A stretch of DNA of 64,000 nucleotides, taken from Gemmatimonadaceae bacterium. Lineage in GTDB: Bacteria > Gemmatimonadota > Gemmatimonadetes > Gemmatimonadales > Gemmatimonadaceae. The position numbers and the translations under genes were made by a program. Below, piece by piece: positions 26,352-34,884 of this stretch. The notes beneath the pieces are model-generated. The model was not told the DNA's origin and searched no databases. It was given only the letters and a program-made list of their open reading frames with translations. Each line of letters starts with the position of its first letter. Position 1 is the first letter of the stretch. The stretch is taken from NCBI GenBank assembly GCA_025928185.1, contig JAICKA010000001.1, positions 1 through 64,000 on the forward strand, given 5' to 3'.

Positions 26352-27126
26352 CCGACTTGCTGAGCTCGCGGAGATCGCCCGGCAGCGCGGCCGCGGACAC
26401 GCGGCCGAGCGGCTGGGCATCGATCGGCGCCGTTTTCTCGCCGCGAGCGGCGCGGCGCTCGGCGCCCTCGCGCTCGCCGCCTGCGACTCGATGGGGCCAA
26501 AGTCCGCGAAGTCGCTGTTGACCTTCGCGATGAATCAGAACGAGGTGCTCGAACGCACGCTGTTCCGCCATACCTCGATCGACGTGCCGAAGGCGAGCGC
26601 GCTGCCCGCCGGGTCGCATTTTCCGTCGTACTTCGTGTCGCGACACGTGCCGGTGTGGGATCCGGCCGTGCGTGGTCCGTGGCATCTCGAGGTCAGCGGC
26701 CTGGTTCGCACACCGCTCCGGCTGTCGCTGGCCGATCTCGCGGCGCTGCCACGCATCGGTTACAAGCTCGATCACTTCTGCGTCGAGGGATGGACGGCCG
26801 TCGCGACGCGCACCGGCGTGCGAGTGGCAGATCTCGCGCGATTGGCTGGCGCGGATCGAGCGGCGCGCTATGTCGACTTTCAGTCCTTCGACGATGGATA
26901 TCACGAGAGTTGGGACATCGAGAGCGCCATGCACCCCCAGACGCTGATCGTCTACGCCCAGGACGGTCACTACCTGAATGCCGCGTGGGGTGCGCCGGCC
27001 CGGGTCTTTTCGCCGGTGAAGCTCGGATACAAGAACACGAAATATCTCACGCGCATCGTGTTTCTCCCCGAGCGCAACGGCGGATACTGGAGCGATCAGG
27101 GCTACGAGTGGTACGGCGGCGTCTGA
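26332..27126 (+). CDS. Tat-exported molybdopterin oxidoreductase (sulfite oxidase/YedY-like)
   Basis: 264 aa. The N-terminus carries a twin-arginine signal (GIDRRRFLAASGAALGALAL) that ends in a lipobox Cys (ALAAC), so the enzyme should be a folded, Tat-exported lipoprotein. The sulfite-oxidase fold follows: GPWHLEVSGLVRTPLRLSLA, then DHFCVEGWTAVATRTGV, where the Cys is the molybdenum ligand; MHPQTLIVYAQDG and APARVFSPVKLGYKNTKYL complete the core. Start 26332 overlaps the cytochrome gene; 26338 is possible. The cytochrome b upstream replaces the YedZ/MsrQ partner of the classical system. Substrate unknown. Confidence 0.9.
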   Translation: MSMRDADRLAELAEIARQRGRGHAAERLGIDRRRFLAASGAALGALALAACDSMGPKSAKSLLTFAMNQNEVLERTLFRHTSIDVPKASALPAGSHFPSYFVSRHVPVWDPAVRGPWHLEVSGLVRTPLRLSLADLAALPRIGYKLDHFCVEGWTAVATRTGVRVADLARLAGADRAARYVDFQSFDDGYHESWDIESAMHPQTLIVYAQDGHYLNAAWGAPARVFSPVKLGYKNTKYLTRIVFLPERNGGYWSDQGYEWYGGV

Positions 27127-27157
27127 GCGCGCCGCGCCCCGCGACTAGAATGAATGA

Positions 27158-28891
27158 ATGATTCAGAAGCTTCTCGCGTGGCTTGAGCGTCGCGATTGGG
27201 ACGAAGGCGCCACGCTGATGGTATTCGGCACGCTGATCGGCGTGGCGAGCGGATTGGGCGTGGTCGGGTTCTACCGGATGATTGACTTGTCGCACCTGCT
27301 GTTCATCCAGTTGCCCGAGTCGCACCTGCCGCTGTACGGTCGCGCTTTCTATCAGCCGATATTGACCGCCGCCGGCCTCTGGGCGGCCTGGTTCATCGTG
27401 CGTCGCTCTGGCGTGCCGGAAGGCCAGAACGTGCCTGACGTGCAGGTGGCCGTCGCCAAGCGCGACGGCGTCATCCGCTCCTCGCCGGTCGTCGTCCGCA
27501 CGATCGCTTCCGCGTTCACGCTCGGCTCGGGCGGCTCGGCCGGCAGCGAAGGACCAGTCGCGGTGCTCGGCGCCGGACTCGGGTCCCAGCTCGGACGCCG
27601 ACTGCGCTTCCAGTCGCGTCATTTGAAGATTCTCGTCGGCTGCGGCGCCGCCGCGGGAATCGCGGGCGCATTCAACGCGCCATTCGCCGGCGCGTTCTTC
27701 GCCCTCGAGGAAGTGCTCGGCTCGTTCTCCGTCGGCGCGTTCAGTCCCGTCGTCATCGCGAGCGTCGTCGGCGCGCTCACCGTGCATCCGTTCCTCGGCG
27801 ACCATCCGATCTTCATGTCGCCGCTGCCGGTCAATACCAGACCGCTCGAGATGCTGCTCTACCCGGTGCTCGGCGTGGCGTGCGGGCTCGTGTCGGCTGC
27901 GTATGCGCGACTGTACCTGCTCGCGACCGATCGCGGGCGCCGCATGCAGGGGCCGGGCTGGGCGTGGCCGCTCGCCGCGGGCGCCGTGGTCGGGCTCATC
28001 GTGATCGCGTCACGGGGACTGCTGGCGGGCAATGGCCACCTCGCGATCCCGGCGCCGATCTTCGGAAAATTGACCTGGTACGCGCTGCTCGCGATTACCG
28101 CCGGCAAGATCGTCGCGACGGCGATCACGCTTGGCTTCGGCGGCTCGGGCGGTGTGTTCACGCCGACGCTGTTCATCGGCGCATCACTGGGCGGCGGCCT
28201 CGGCGTGCTCGGCTCAAAGATCTTTCCGAGCGCGCTGATTCACGCCGACGCCTGGGCGTTCGTCGGCATGGCCGGACTGGTCGCCGGCGCGACGCGAGCA
28301 CCGCTGACCGCGATCTTCATCGTGTTCGAGATGACGGACAACTACACGCTGGTCGTGCCGTTGATGATCGTCGCGGTGATCGCGTACACCACCGCGCGTC
28401 ACTATTCGCCGCACGGATTGTACGACGGCTGGCTGGCGCAGCACGGCGAACACGTTGCGCATGGCGTCGATCAGTCGGTCATGGACCACACCAGCGTGAC
28501 GGAGGCGCTCGATCGCAGCGTGGCGACGGTGTCGGCCGACGCGACGATCGATGATCTCGTCATTGCCGCCGCAGCGACCCGGCACGGCGTGCTGCCGATC
28601 GTCGAGGATGACGGCGCGCTGATCGGCGTGATCAGTCACCATGCATTGCGCCAGGCGATCGTGTCGCGGAGCGATCTCGACGCAGTGATTCTCGCGGCGG
28701 ATCTGGCCGAGCCGGCGGAGCCGCTGCGCCCGAGCGACACATTCCGGCGGGCGCTTGCGGTGATGAACGCGCGCGGTCTGGACGCGCTGCCTGTGGTGGA
28801 GTCCAACGGCGCCGACCAGCACTTCGCAGGTCTGATCAGTCGCGGCGACGTACTGCTGGTGTACGAGCGGAACCTGTCGAAGGCGGTCTGA
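27158..28891 (+). CDS. ClC-family chloride channel/antiporter with CBS pair
   Basis: 577 aa. Ion-pathway motifs: GSGGSAGSEGPVAVLGAG (the GSGIP/GKxGPxxH region), GAFNAPFAGAFFALEE, and GFGGSGGVFTPTLFIGASLGG. A pair of CBS domains fills residues 440-575 (DHTSVTEALDRSVATVSA; RSDLDAVILAADLAEPAEPL), as in regulated ClC proteins. The exchanger gating Glu is in VFALEE-like position but I could not settle channel versus antiporter. The stop codon is the first base triplet of an octamer repeat array. Confidence 0.93.
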   Translation: MIQKLLAWLERRDWDEGATLMVFGTLIGVASGLGVVGFYRMIDLSHLLFIQLPESHLPLYGRAFYQPILTAAGLWAAWFIVRRSGVPEGQNVPDVQVAVAKRDGVIRSSPVVVRTIASAFTLGSGGSAGSEGPVAVLGAGLGSQLGRRLRFQSRHLKILVGCGAAAGIAGAFNAPFAGAFFALEEVLGSFSVGAFSPVVIASVVGALTVHPFLGDHPIFMSPLPVNTRPLEMLLYPVLGVACGLVSAAYARLYLLATDRGRRMQGPGWAWPLAAGAVVGLIVIASRGLLAGNGHLAIPAPIFGKLTWYALLAITAGKIVATAITLGFGGSGGVFTPTLFIGASLGGGLGVLGSKIFPSALIHADAWAFVGMAGLVAGATRAPLTAIFIVFEMTDNYTLVVPLMIVAVIAYTTARHYSPHGLYDGWLAQHGEHVAHGVDQSVMDHTSVTEALDRSVATVSADATIDDLVIAAAATRHGVLPIVEDDGALIGVISHHALRQAIVSRSDLDAVILAADLAEPAEPLRPSDTFRRALAVMNARGLDALPVVESNGADQHFAGLISRGDVLLVYERNLSKAV

Positions 28892-29009
28892 GCGCTGGAG
28901 CGCTGGAGCGCTGGAGCGCTGGAGCGCTGGAGCGCTGGAGCGCTGGAGCGCTGGAGCGCTGGAGCGCTGGAGCGCTGGAGCGCTGGAGCGCTGGAGCGCT
29001 GGAGCGCTC
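28890..29009. repeat. Octanucleotide tandem array (GAGCGCTG)15
   Basis: Fourteen perfect copies of GAGCGCTG in 8-bp register, then a fifteenth ending in C. The array starts inside the stop codon of the ClC gene. Each unit contains the palindrome AGCGCT, so many alternative hairpins are possible. The same octamer (as GCTCCAGC, other strand) forms the array at 37678-37709. Confidence 0.95.
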
Positions 29010-29073
29010 GCGTTCAAGCGTTCAAGCGTTCAAGCGTTCAAGCGTTCAAGCGTTCAAGCGTTCATCCGTTCAT
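29010..29073. repeat. Octanucleotide tandem array (GCGTTCAA)8
   Basis: Directly abuts the previous array and keeps its 8-bp register: six perfect GCGTTCAA units, then GCGTTCAT and CCGTTCAT. Its right end contains the stop codon of the HTH regulator gene (29062-29064), so the 3' ends of both convergent genes lie in repeat DNA. Confidence 0.93.
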
Positions 29074-29706
29074 ACGCTGCACCGCAAAACAGCACTTCGG
29101 CGTACCCGAGTGGTTGCAGCACACCTGCACATCAGCGCCAGTAATCCGACAGACTAGCTGCTGGACCATCTGGCAGGCGCGCGGATCGCTGCGAACGACG
29201 GCGGCCAGCGGACATGCGTGGCCGTTGAGGGCAAAGCCAGTCTTCGTCTCCTCGACGTCCAACTCTGCCCCGAGCGCGCCAAGGAGCTCCGACGCCTGCT
29301 CAACCCGGGTTTGCAGCTGTTGACGGTTAGCTGCCGGCGCGGCCGTCTCCGGAACGAGCCGCCGGCCGACATCCTGGAAAACCTCCTCGAGCTCTTCGCC
29401 GGAGAGGTGCTCGCGTAGTGCGGCGACCAGCGCGACGAGCACTGGAGCGTATGCCGTGGAAAAGAGCGACTCGGATTCCGGCGCGATGCCGTAGGTCGTC
29501 GCTGGCTTGCCGACCTTTCCCGCGTACCGGGTTCCGGTCTGGTGCACCACACCTTCCCGCTCGAGCGCCTGTAACTGAGCTCGAACAGCATTGTCGGTTA
29601 CGCCGAGCTCGTTTGCGAGCTCGTCGACGCTCCGGTCGCTCCGCCGCAGCATTCCTATGATGCGGCCGCGCCCTGATCCCCCAATCGATTTCTCCCACCA
29701 GCGCAT
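29062..29706 (-). CDS. HTH transcriptional regulator with C-terminal Cys cluster (SufR-like)
   Basis: 214 aa. A winged helix at the N-terminus (GRIIGMLRRSDRSVDELANELGVTDNAVRAQLQALEREG in two stretches, 14-52) is of the DeoR/ArsR-related type in SufR. The C-terminal domain ends with Cys at CPLAAV, DPRACQMV, LVCRITG, VQVCCNHSG and KCCF, a spacing like the [4Fe-4S] site of SufR repressors, though with extra Cys. It would sense iron-sulfur status or redox (inference). Its promoter region holds a 42-bp palindrome at 29738-29779, probably its own operator. Confidence 0.82.
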   Translation of the reverse strand: MRWWEKSIGGSGRGRIIGMLRRSDRSVDELANELGVTDNAVRAQLQALEREGVVHQTGTRYAGKVGKPATTYGIAPESESLFSTAYAPVLVALVAALREHLSGEELEEVFQDVGRRLVPETAAPAANRQQLQTRVEQASELLGALGAELDVEETKTGFALNGHACPLAAVVRSDPRACQMVQQLVCRITGADVQVCCNHSGTPKCCFAVQRMNG

Positions 29707-29737
29707 GGAGTCCTCCTCCGCTCCTGCAATCTACACC

Positions 29738-29779
29738 CTTCCCGAATAAGTCAAGAAAATTCTTGACTTATTCGGGAAG
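29738..29779. promoter_or_regulatory. 42-bp palindromic operator with overlapping promoter
   Basis: Perfect 20-bp inverted repeat (CTTCCCGAATAAGTCAAGAA and its complement) around a 2-base centre, between the divergent SufR-like regulator and the DUF4142 gene. The right arm contains TTGACT (29763-29768), which with TACCAT 17 bp further (29786-29791) makes a plausible promoter for DUF4142, so a bound dimer would block it. It ends 32 bp before the regulator start, so autoregulation is likely. Confidence 0.8.
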
Positions 29780-29878
29780 CAGCCGTACCATCTACTCACG
29801 GCGGCGGCGGCGAGCCTGACGAAAGGCCAACCGACCGTGCCGGCACACAGGCGCACAAATACTCTCAGCGAGGAATGC

Positions 29879-30433
29879 ATGACACATCGTTCGTTGGCAG
29901 GCATCTTCAGCCGGTTCGCCGCCGGCGCGGCATTGACCGTGATTGCCGCGGGTTCGGTCCAGGTAGCCGGCGCCCAGGCGTCCAAGCCGCTCGATGATCC
30001 GACGATCGTCGCCATCTTCGATGCCGCGAACACGTGGGATATCGAAACGGGCACGCTCGCCACGGAGCGCGGCTCGACCAAGGCGGTTCGCGATTTCGGC
30101 GCGATGCTGGCGCGCGACCACAAGATGGTCCGTCAGCAGGGACGCGATCTCGCCAAGAAGCTCGGCGTGACGCCCACGCCGCCGGCGAACTTCGGCATGG
30201 CCAAGGACCACGAGGCCGCTGTGAAGGAATTGAAGTCGCTGCACGGTGCGGCGTTCGACAAGGCGTTCCTGCAGCACGAAGTCGCCTTTCACAAGGCCGT
30301 CATCGATGCGATCAACACCACGCTGATGCCGGCGATCCAGAACGCCGAGGTGAAGCACCTGGTCACGACGGTCGCACCGGCGTTCACGGCGCACATGATG
30401 GCCGCGCAGAATCTGCTAAACAAGGGCGCGTAA
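29879..30433 (+). CDS. DUF4142 secreted protein
   Basis: 184 aa. Signal peptide (LAGIFSRFAAGAALTVIAAG, cleavage near AGAQ) then a helical ferritin-like DUF4142 domain: DPTIVAIFDAANTWDIETG, KAVRDFGAMLARDHKMVR, FLQHEVAFHKAVIDAIN, HLVTTVAPAFTAHM. The ATG at 29879 has AGGA 4-5 bases upstream and is preferred to an upstream in-frame start. Periplasmic; function unknown, often linked to stress. Likely controlled by the palindrome upstream. It overlaps the 3' end of the convergent DUF2779 gene by 18 bp. Confidence 0.87.
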   Translation: MTHRSLAGIFSRFAAGAALTVIAAGSVQVAGAQASKPLDDPTIVAIFDAANTWDIETGTLATERGSTKAVRDFGAMLARDHKMVRQQGRDLAKKLGVTPTPPANFGMAKDHEAAVKELKSLHGAAFDKAFLQHEVAFHKAVIDAINTTLMPAIQNAEVKHLVTTVAPAFTAHMMAAQNLLNKGA

Positions 30434-31894
30434 TCGCTCCTCGAGGGCGACCATCGCTTTCGTATCCAGCTCGCAGTACGTCAGAAGAGCGTCGCGGATC
30501 TCGCGGCGCTCTTCGTCGCTCATGCGCTCGCGCTCGAAGAACATCCGCGCGAGCTGCACCTGCGCCGTTTCGCCTTCGGCGATCGCGAGGCCGTCGTAGC
30601 TCAACTCCGGCACGAGGGCGGGCAGCACCTTCTTGAGGCTGAAGGAGCCGTTGAACGCAGGATGGTACACGTGATCGCGAACGATCGGCAGCAGATCGAC
30701 GATGCCGCCGGCAATCGCCCGGAGCGCGGCGGCGTGTTCGGGGCATGCATCGGCCACCAGCTCGATGCAGTGCCGCTCGAAGTGCGCGTAGTACGCGGTC
30801 ACCGTGCGCGCACCCGCACATGCGTCGAGAATGGCGCGCGCCGCCTCAGGCCGCGGATCGCCGTCGCCGTCGAACAGCCACGCACGGTGCTGGACCGTTC
30901 CATCAACGCCGACGACGTGGCAGCTCAACTGCACGGGCACCTGTTCGTACGGCCGGCATCCGGGCCAGACGGGCACCGCCGGCTGCACCGTTTCGAAATC
31001 GATGTGGGCGACCGGACGCGCGACCGTCGCGAGCGCACGAACGAGCGCGTCGCGGTCGATCACGATGCTGCCCTCGCGCACCGCCCGCCGCTGCCGTGCG
31101 GCAATCGCGCCGAGCTTGACCGAGTCCGGCAGATCGTGGATGGTCTCCCAGCCCGCGCCGACGAACGCGTCGGCCGCGGCGCCGATGCGATACAGCGTAC
31201 GGACGTGATGTTCCGGCTGGACTGGCCAGCAGCGCGCCTTGAACGGGCACTCGTCCGGCCTGGAGCAGTGCGCGCCGATCTCGGCGTGCGGCGGCGCCGA
31301 GCGACGCGCGGTCGCCGCCTGCGCCGCCAGCTCGCGTTCGATATCGTCGAGGCGGGCGTGCACGCGCGCCGTCACGTCTTCGCGAACGAACAGTGATGAG
31401 AGATCTGGAAACTGGCAGCGCCGGTCCAGGTGCATCAGCTCGTAGCGCCGGACCGGAACTCCGGCGGCGCGGAGCACCGCCGCCTGCACGGCAATGTCTG
31501 CGACGTGCGTCGTGTCGTTGACGGACGTCGTGGCTTTCACCTCGATCAGCGACCAGCCGCCCTCGACGCGCTGGAGAATGTCGCTAAAGACGAGTGTATC
31601 GTGGGCGACGAACGCCGCTTCGTAGAGGATGCCCACGCCCGGGTCGGCCATCGCCGCCCGCGTCGACGCGACCAGCGCGTCGATGTCGTAGGCGCCGCGC
31701 GAGACGAGGTATCCGCCGGGCAAATACGTCCGCGCGAGCACACCGACGCGCGCACCTTCGTCCATGCGGTGGCGAACAGCAGCCGATTCGCGCAGCTCCG
31801 GCGCCTCGGGCTCGTGAAGCTCCCACCACAGGCGCTTGTGGCACTGCAGCCCGGCAAGCGCGCTCTTCTTCGATAACAGATGACCGGCCGGCAC
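30416..31894 (-). CDS. DUF2779 nuclease-like protein with Fe-S cysteines
   Basis: 492 aa cytosolic protein. The N-terminal half resembles Cas4/AddB-type PD-(D/E)XK nucleases: Cys at LQCHKRLWWE, then YEAAFVAHDTLVFSDIL (catalytic Asp), WSLIEVKATTSV (E-x-K), and CSRPDECPFKARC, which with the first Cys could bind a [4Fe-4S] cluster. The C-terminal half is a DEDD exonuclease-like fold (HIDFETVQPAVPVW, YYAHFERHCIELV, CELDTKAMVALE). This pairing is the DUF2779 family, seen near restriction or defence genes elsewhere but here alone. Enzyme activity is inferred. Confidence 0.83.
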   Translation of the reverse strand: MPAGHLLSKKSALAGLQCHKRLWWELHEPEAPELRESAAVRHRMDEGARVGVLARTYLPGGYLVSRGAYDIDALVASTRAAMADPGVGILYEAAFVAHDTLVFSDILQRVEGGWSLIEVKATTSVNDTTHVADIAVQAAVLRAAGVPVRRYELMHLDRRCQFPDLSSLFVREDVTARVHARLDDIERELAAQAATARRSAPPHAEIGAHCSRPDECPFKARCWPVQPEHHVRTLYRIGAAADAFVGAGWETIHDLPDSVKLGAIAARQRRAVREGSIVIDRDALVRALATVARPVAHIDFETVQPAVPVWPGCRPYEQVPVQLSCHVVGVDGTVQHRAWLFDGDGDPRPEAARAILDACAGARTVTAYYAHFERHCIELVADACPEHAAALRAIAGGIVDLLPIVRDHVYHPAFNGSFSLKKVLPALVPELSYDGLAIAEGETAQVQLARMFFERERMSDEERREIRDALLTYCELDTKAMVALEERLRALV

Positions 31895-32021
31895 GGCACT
31901 CGGCGTTGAGGGCGTCCAATCTTAGGTCCGCGCACAGCGGTCGGCCAGCGGACTGGCGCGCTCTTCCCGGCGGCGGTCAGGCGCATTAACCTATTTTCGG
32001 TATTTATTCGGTAGGAGCGCC

Positions 32022-32456
32022 GTGACGAAAATCTGGATGACGACCGACGGACGGCCGCACGACGGCGTGCTGGCTGTGTTCACCAATCGCGAGCGCGCGG
32101 AGCGCTACCGCAACCTGCTGATCGAGCGATACGCGCTCGGCAAGAACCTGAGTCTTCACGGAAAGTCGCTCGCCCACGACGTCGAAGCGTGGCGACTCGG
32201 ATTGGGCCCGGGCCTGGAGGATCGCGAGCTGGACGAGAATCCCGACTTCCTGCGCGGCGCGTGGATCGTGAAGGTGGACGAAACCTGCCGCATGATCGCC
32301 TGCGAGTTCAGCACGCAGGCGCGGCCGAGTCAGCCATCGGCGACGTATCGCACGGGAATTCACCGCGTATGTCAGGGCCACGGCGCGACTCCGCATGCCG
32401 CACTGGACGCGGCGCGCAAATCGATGCTGGCCCATCTCGGCCGCGCACGAACGTGA
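32022..32456 (+). CDS. Hypothetical protein, 144 aa
   Basis: Family not recognised. GTG start with AGGAG 4 bases upstream and an AT-rich stretch (TATTTATTCGG) before it suggests its own promoter. Soluble, basic, no signal peptide or membrane segment. It opens TKIWMTTDGRPHDGVLAVF, then NRERAERYRNLLIERYALG; Cys in ETCRMIACEFS and HRVCQGHG. The a/b hydrolase follows 33 bp downstream on the same strand, so co-transcription is possible. Confidence 0.7.
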   Translation: MTKIWMTTDGRPHDGVLAVFTNRERAERYRNLLIERYALGKNLSLHGKSLAHDVEAWRLGLGPGLEDRELDENPDFLRGAWIVKVDETCRMIACEFSTQARPSQPSATYRTGIHRVCQGHGATPHAALDAARKSMLAHLGRART

Positions 32457-32489
32457 ATAGTTTCCTGCATCCGAGAGGGAGCGAGAGCG

Positions 32490-33338
32490 ATGCATCCGAC
32501 GAGCAGCGGCTACGCGGACGTGAACGGGATCAAGCTGTATCACGAGATCCATGGACGCGGTGAACCGCTGGTGCTGATCCACGGCGGCTTGACGACCATC
32601 GGAGAGATGCGGACGTGGATCGAGCCGCTCTCCAGGACGCGGCAGGTGATCGCGGTGGAGATGCAGGGCCACGGACATACCGCGGACACCGATCGTCCGA
32701 TGCGCTTCACCACGCTGGCCGACGACATCGCCGCGCTGCTGGACCGGCTCGAGATTCCGGCGGCCGACGTGGCCGGGCACTCGTTCGGCGCGGCGTGCGC
32801 GATCCGCACCGCGATTCAGCATCCCGCACGCGTGCGACGGCTGGTCGTGATCTCGTCGCCCGCGGTCCGCTCGGGCTGGTATCCGGAGGCGCGCCAAGGC
32901 ATGAGCCAGGTCAGCGCCGCGATGGCGGACAACATGATGCAGACGCCCACCGGTAAATTGTCGAAGCACTGGCCCGATCCGGGCCGCTTTCCGCACTTCC
33001 TCGACAAGATGGGCAAGCTGCTCGGCGAGGACTATGACTGGTCGGCCGAGATCGCGACGCTGCCGATGCCTGTGCAGCTCGTGTTCGCCGACAACGACTC
33101 GGTCTCGCAGCGGCACGTCGCCGACTTCTTCGCGCTCCTCGGCGGCGGCGTGCAGGAGCCGGGCTGGGTGAACACGAAGCTGTCCCGGTCAGGGTTGGCG
33201 GTGGTGCCCGGGTACAGCCATTACAACTTTCTCACGTCGCCGGAAGTCCCGCAGATCGTCGAGCGCTTCCTGGCCGGCCGCCTCACCGATCGCGCGGCCG
33301 GCGCATCGGCGGCTTCGCAGGTCGGCACGACGAACTGA
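32490..33338 (+). CDS. Alpha/beta-hydrolase
   Basis: 282 aa, no signal peptide. Catalytic Ser in VAGHSFGAACA, acid in VFADNDSVS, His in GYSHYNFL; oxyanion loop IHGGLTTIG. The closest look is the epoxide-hydrolase/haloperoxidase-like branch of the fold (GYADVNGIKLYHEIHGRGEP). Physiological substrate not known. Ends near a convergent hairpin at 33353-33376. Confidence 0.9.
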   Translation: MHPTSSGYADVNGIKLYHEIHGRGEPLVLIHGGLTTIGEMRTWIEPLSRTRQVIAVEMQGHGHTADTDRPMRFTTLADDIAALLDRLEIPAADVAGHSFGAACAIRTAIQHPARVRRLVVISSPAVRSGWYPEARQGMSQVSAAMADNMMQTPTGKLSKHWPDPGRFPHFLDKMGKLLGEDYDWSAEIATLPMPVQLVFADNDSVSQRHVADFFALLGGGVQEPGWVNTKLSRSGLAVVPGYSHYNFLTSPEVPQIVERFLAGRLTDRAAGASAASQVGTTN

Positions 33339-33352
33339 CGAGCGTCGCTCGG

Positions 33353-33376
33353 GGGCGGCGGGCTCCCGCGTCGCCC
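33353..33376. terminator. Convergent GC hairpin
   Basis: GGGCG-GCGGG, a 2-base loop, then CCCGC-(GT)-CGCCC, a 10-bp stem with one bulge between the convergent hydrolase and CopD genes. There is no T-run on either side, so its role as terminator is plausible but unproved. Confidence 0.4.
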
Positions 33377-33392
33377 GGCTATTCGAGATTGC

Positions 33393-34361
33393 TCATTGCG
33401 CGGGCGCAGCCCGTGCGCCAAGCGGCGCGGCCACGCCCGGTGTTGCGCCCGCCGAGGGCGTGGGGCCCGCACCGGGTGGCCGCGGCCGGCGGGGCGCCGG
33501 AAGGCTCACGAGCACCGACGTGATGATCAGCACGATGCAGGCGACGGTCAGCTCGCGGATCGAGGAATGTCGAATCGAGACCGCCCCACCCTCGGTGCCA
33601 AGCGTCGGACGCTGACGGCGCCAGTTCCAGGCGCCGAGTCCGAACACCGCGGCGACGAAACACAGCTTGACGATGAGCGTGATGCCGTACGGGGTCGACC
33701 ACAGATTGCTGATGACGTGGAGATGGCGCCACGCGGTGATCAGGCCGAAGAGCACGACGATGCAGCCCATCGTCAGCGCGAGCGGCGAGAAGCCGTTCAC
33801 CATGTCCGCCGCGATGGCGCCGCGACGCTCGCGCGTCGGCTCGTGCTTCAGCAGCGCCGTGAGTCCGGCGAGGACGAGTACGAACAACGTGCCGATCCAC
33901 AGCCCCGCCGCGAGCACGTGAATCGGGTTGACGAGCGACGCCCACTTGCCGGTGAACACCGCCCGCAGCGATCCGACGACGACGCCGATCGCCGCGAGCA
34001 CCCATCCGATGCCGAGCCGCGCCGTGCCGAGCACGAATCCGATGAGCGCGAGCACGAGGAATCCGAACTCCATCGCGGTCTGCGGGTCGCCGGTGAGCAT
34101 CGCACCCGCGCTGAGATGCCGTCGCGCAGCGAGTCCCGGCAGATCCAGCCAGGCGAGCAGGAGGCCGAGCAGCACGCCGATGATGCCGACGATCGCGCCG
34201 CGGCGCTCCGCGTCGTCGTAGAACGGCCGATCGGTCTCGATGCGACGGCTGCGCAGCGCGAAATAGCGAAAGCCGATCGCGCCCGCGGCGAAGAACTGCG
34301 CGACAAAGCCGATGAATTCCTTCGGGGGGTCCGTCCACTCCAGCAGCGGGCCTGCCAGCAT
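33393..34361 (-). CDS. CopD-family copper-resistance/heme-type membrane protein
   Basis: 322 aa with about eight membrane helices: EFIGFVAQFFAAGAIGFRYF, AIVGIIGVLLGLLLAWLD, AIGVVVGSLRAVFTGKW, then NPIHVLAAGLWIGTLFVLVL, where the His opens the CopD-domain (PF05425), and ITLIVKLCFVAAVFGLGAW. A Pro/Ala-rich tail ends the chain. CopD-like proteins help copper uptake or bind heme; no CopC gene lies beside it. The start at 34361 faces the small membrane protein gene. Confidence 0.85.
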   Translation of the reverse strand: MLAGPLLEWTDPPKEFIGFVAQFFAAGAIGFRYFALRSRRIETDRPFYDDAERRGAIVGIIGVLLGLLLAWLDLPGLAARRHLSAGAMLTGDPQTAMEFGFLVLALIGFVLGTARLGIGWVLAAIGVVVGSLRAVFTGKWASLVNPIHVLAAGLWIGTLFVLVLAGLTALLKHEPTRERRGAIAADMVNGFSPLALTMGCIVVLFGLITAWRHLHVISNLWSTPYGITLIVKLCFVAAVFGLGAWNWRRQRPTLGTEGGAVSIRHSSIRELTVACIVLIITSVLVSLPAPRRPRPPGAGPTPSAGATPGVAAPLGARAAPAQ

Positions 34362-34463
34362 GGTGTAGTTTCTCAGTCAGGAGTTTGGGCCGACGTGCGC
34401 ACGGTCCGGGCCATTCGGCGCCGGCGCCGGCGGTCACGCCATCATAACGGGAGCGGAGACGTC

Positions 34464-34838
34464 ATGCGAAAGACCGTCACGATGCTGATCATGCTCGGCC
34501 GCCTGCTGGGCGTCGTGCAAATTCTCGGCGGTGTGGCCATCTGGATCGGTTTGCCGCCGTGGGCCGTGCAGGCGCACATGGCAATCGGCTCGCTGTTCGT
34601 GCTGGTGCTGTGGATCATCGGCGTGATCGGCCTGTTCGCGCTCTCGGCGCGAGGACTGGCGCTGTTCACGTTGATCTGGGGCGCATTCGTGCTGTGGCTC
34701 GGTATGGCGCAAACGTCGCTGCTACCCGGTACAACGCATTGGGTGATCAGAGTGCTGCACTTCGTGGTCGGCCTCGCCGCCCTCGGCCTGCTCGAGCGAC
34801 TCGGCAAGATGCTGCGAGCGCGCGGGAGCGAGGTTTAG
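34464..34838 (+). CDS. Small hypothetical membrane protein
   Basis: 124 aa with four hydrophobic helices: MLIMLGRLLGVVQILGGVA, HMAIGSLFVLVLWIIGVIG, ALFTLIWGAFVLWLGMA, VIRVLHFVVGLAALGLL. The ATG at 34464 follows a purine-rich GGGAGCGGAGA site. His in the second and fourth helices might bind heme, but I cannot assign a family. Followed by a large non-coding repeat. Confidence 0.75.
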   Translation: MRKTVTMLIMLGRLLGVVQILGGVAIWIGLPPWAVQAHMAIGSLFVLVLWIIGVIGLFALSARGLALFTLIWGAFVLWLGMAQTSLLPGTTHWVIRVLHFVVGLAALGLLERLGKMLRARGSEV

Positions 34839-34884
34839 CAATCTCTGATACCAATCCAACGGATTTCGTACACGAATCAGATCT
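34839..34884. other. Short spacer before repeat copy 1
   Basis: Contains ATTTCGTACACGAAT, a near-palindrome, right after the membrane-protein stop. It may be a weak terminator; nothing else is seen. Confidence 0.3.

Noticed and set aside
28890-29073. CRISPR array
   Set aside because: Octamers are directly adjacent with no spacers; a simple tandem repeat.
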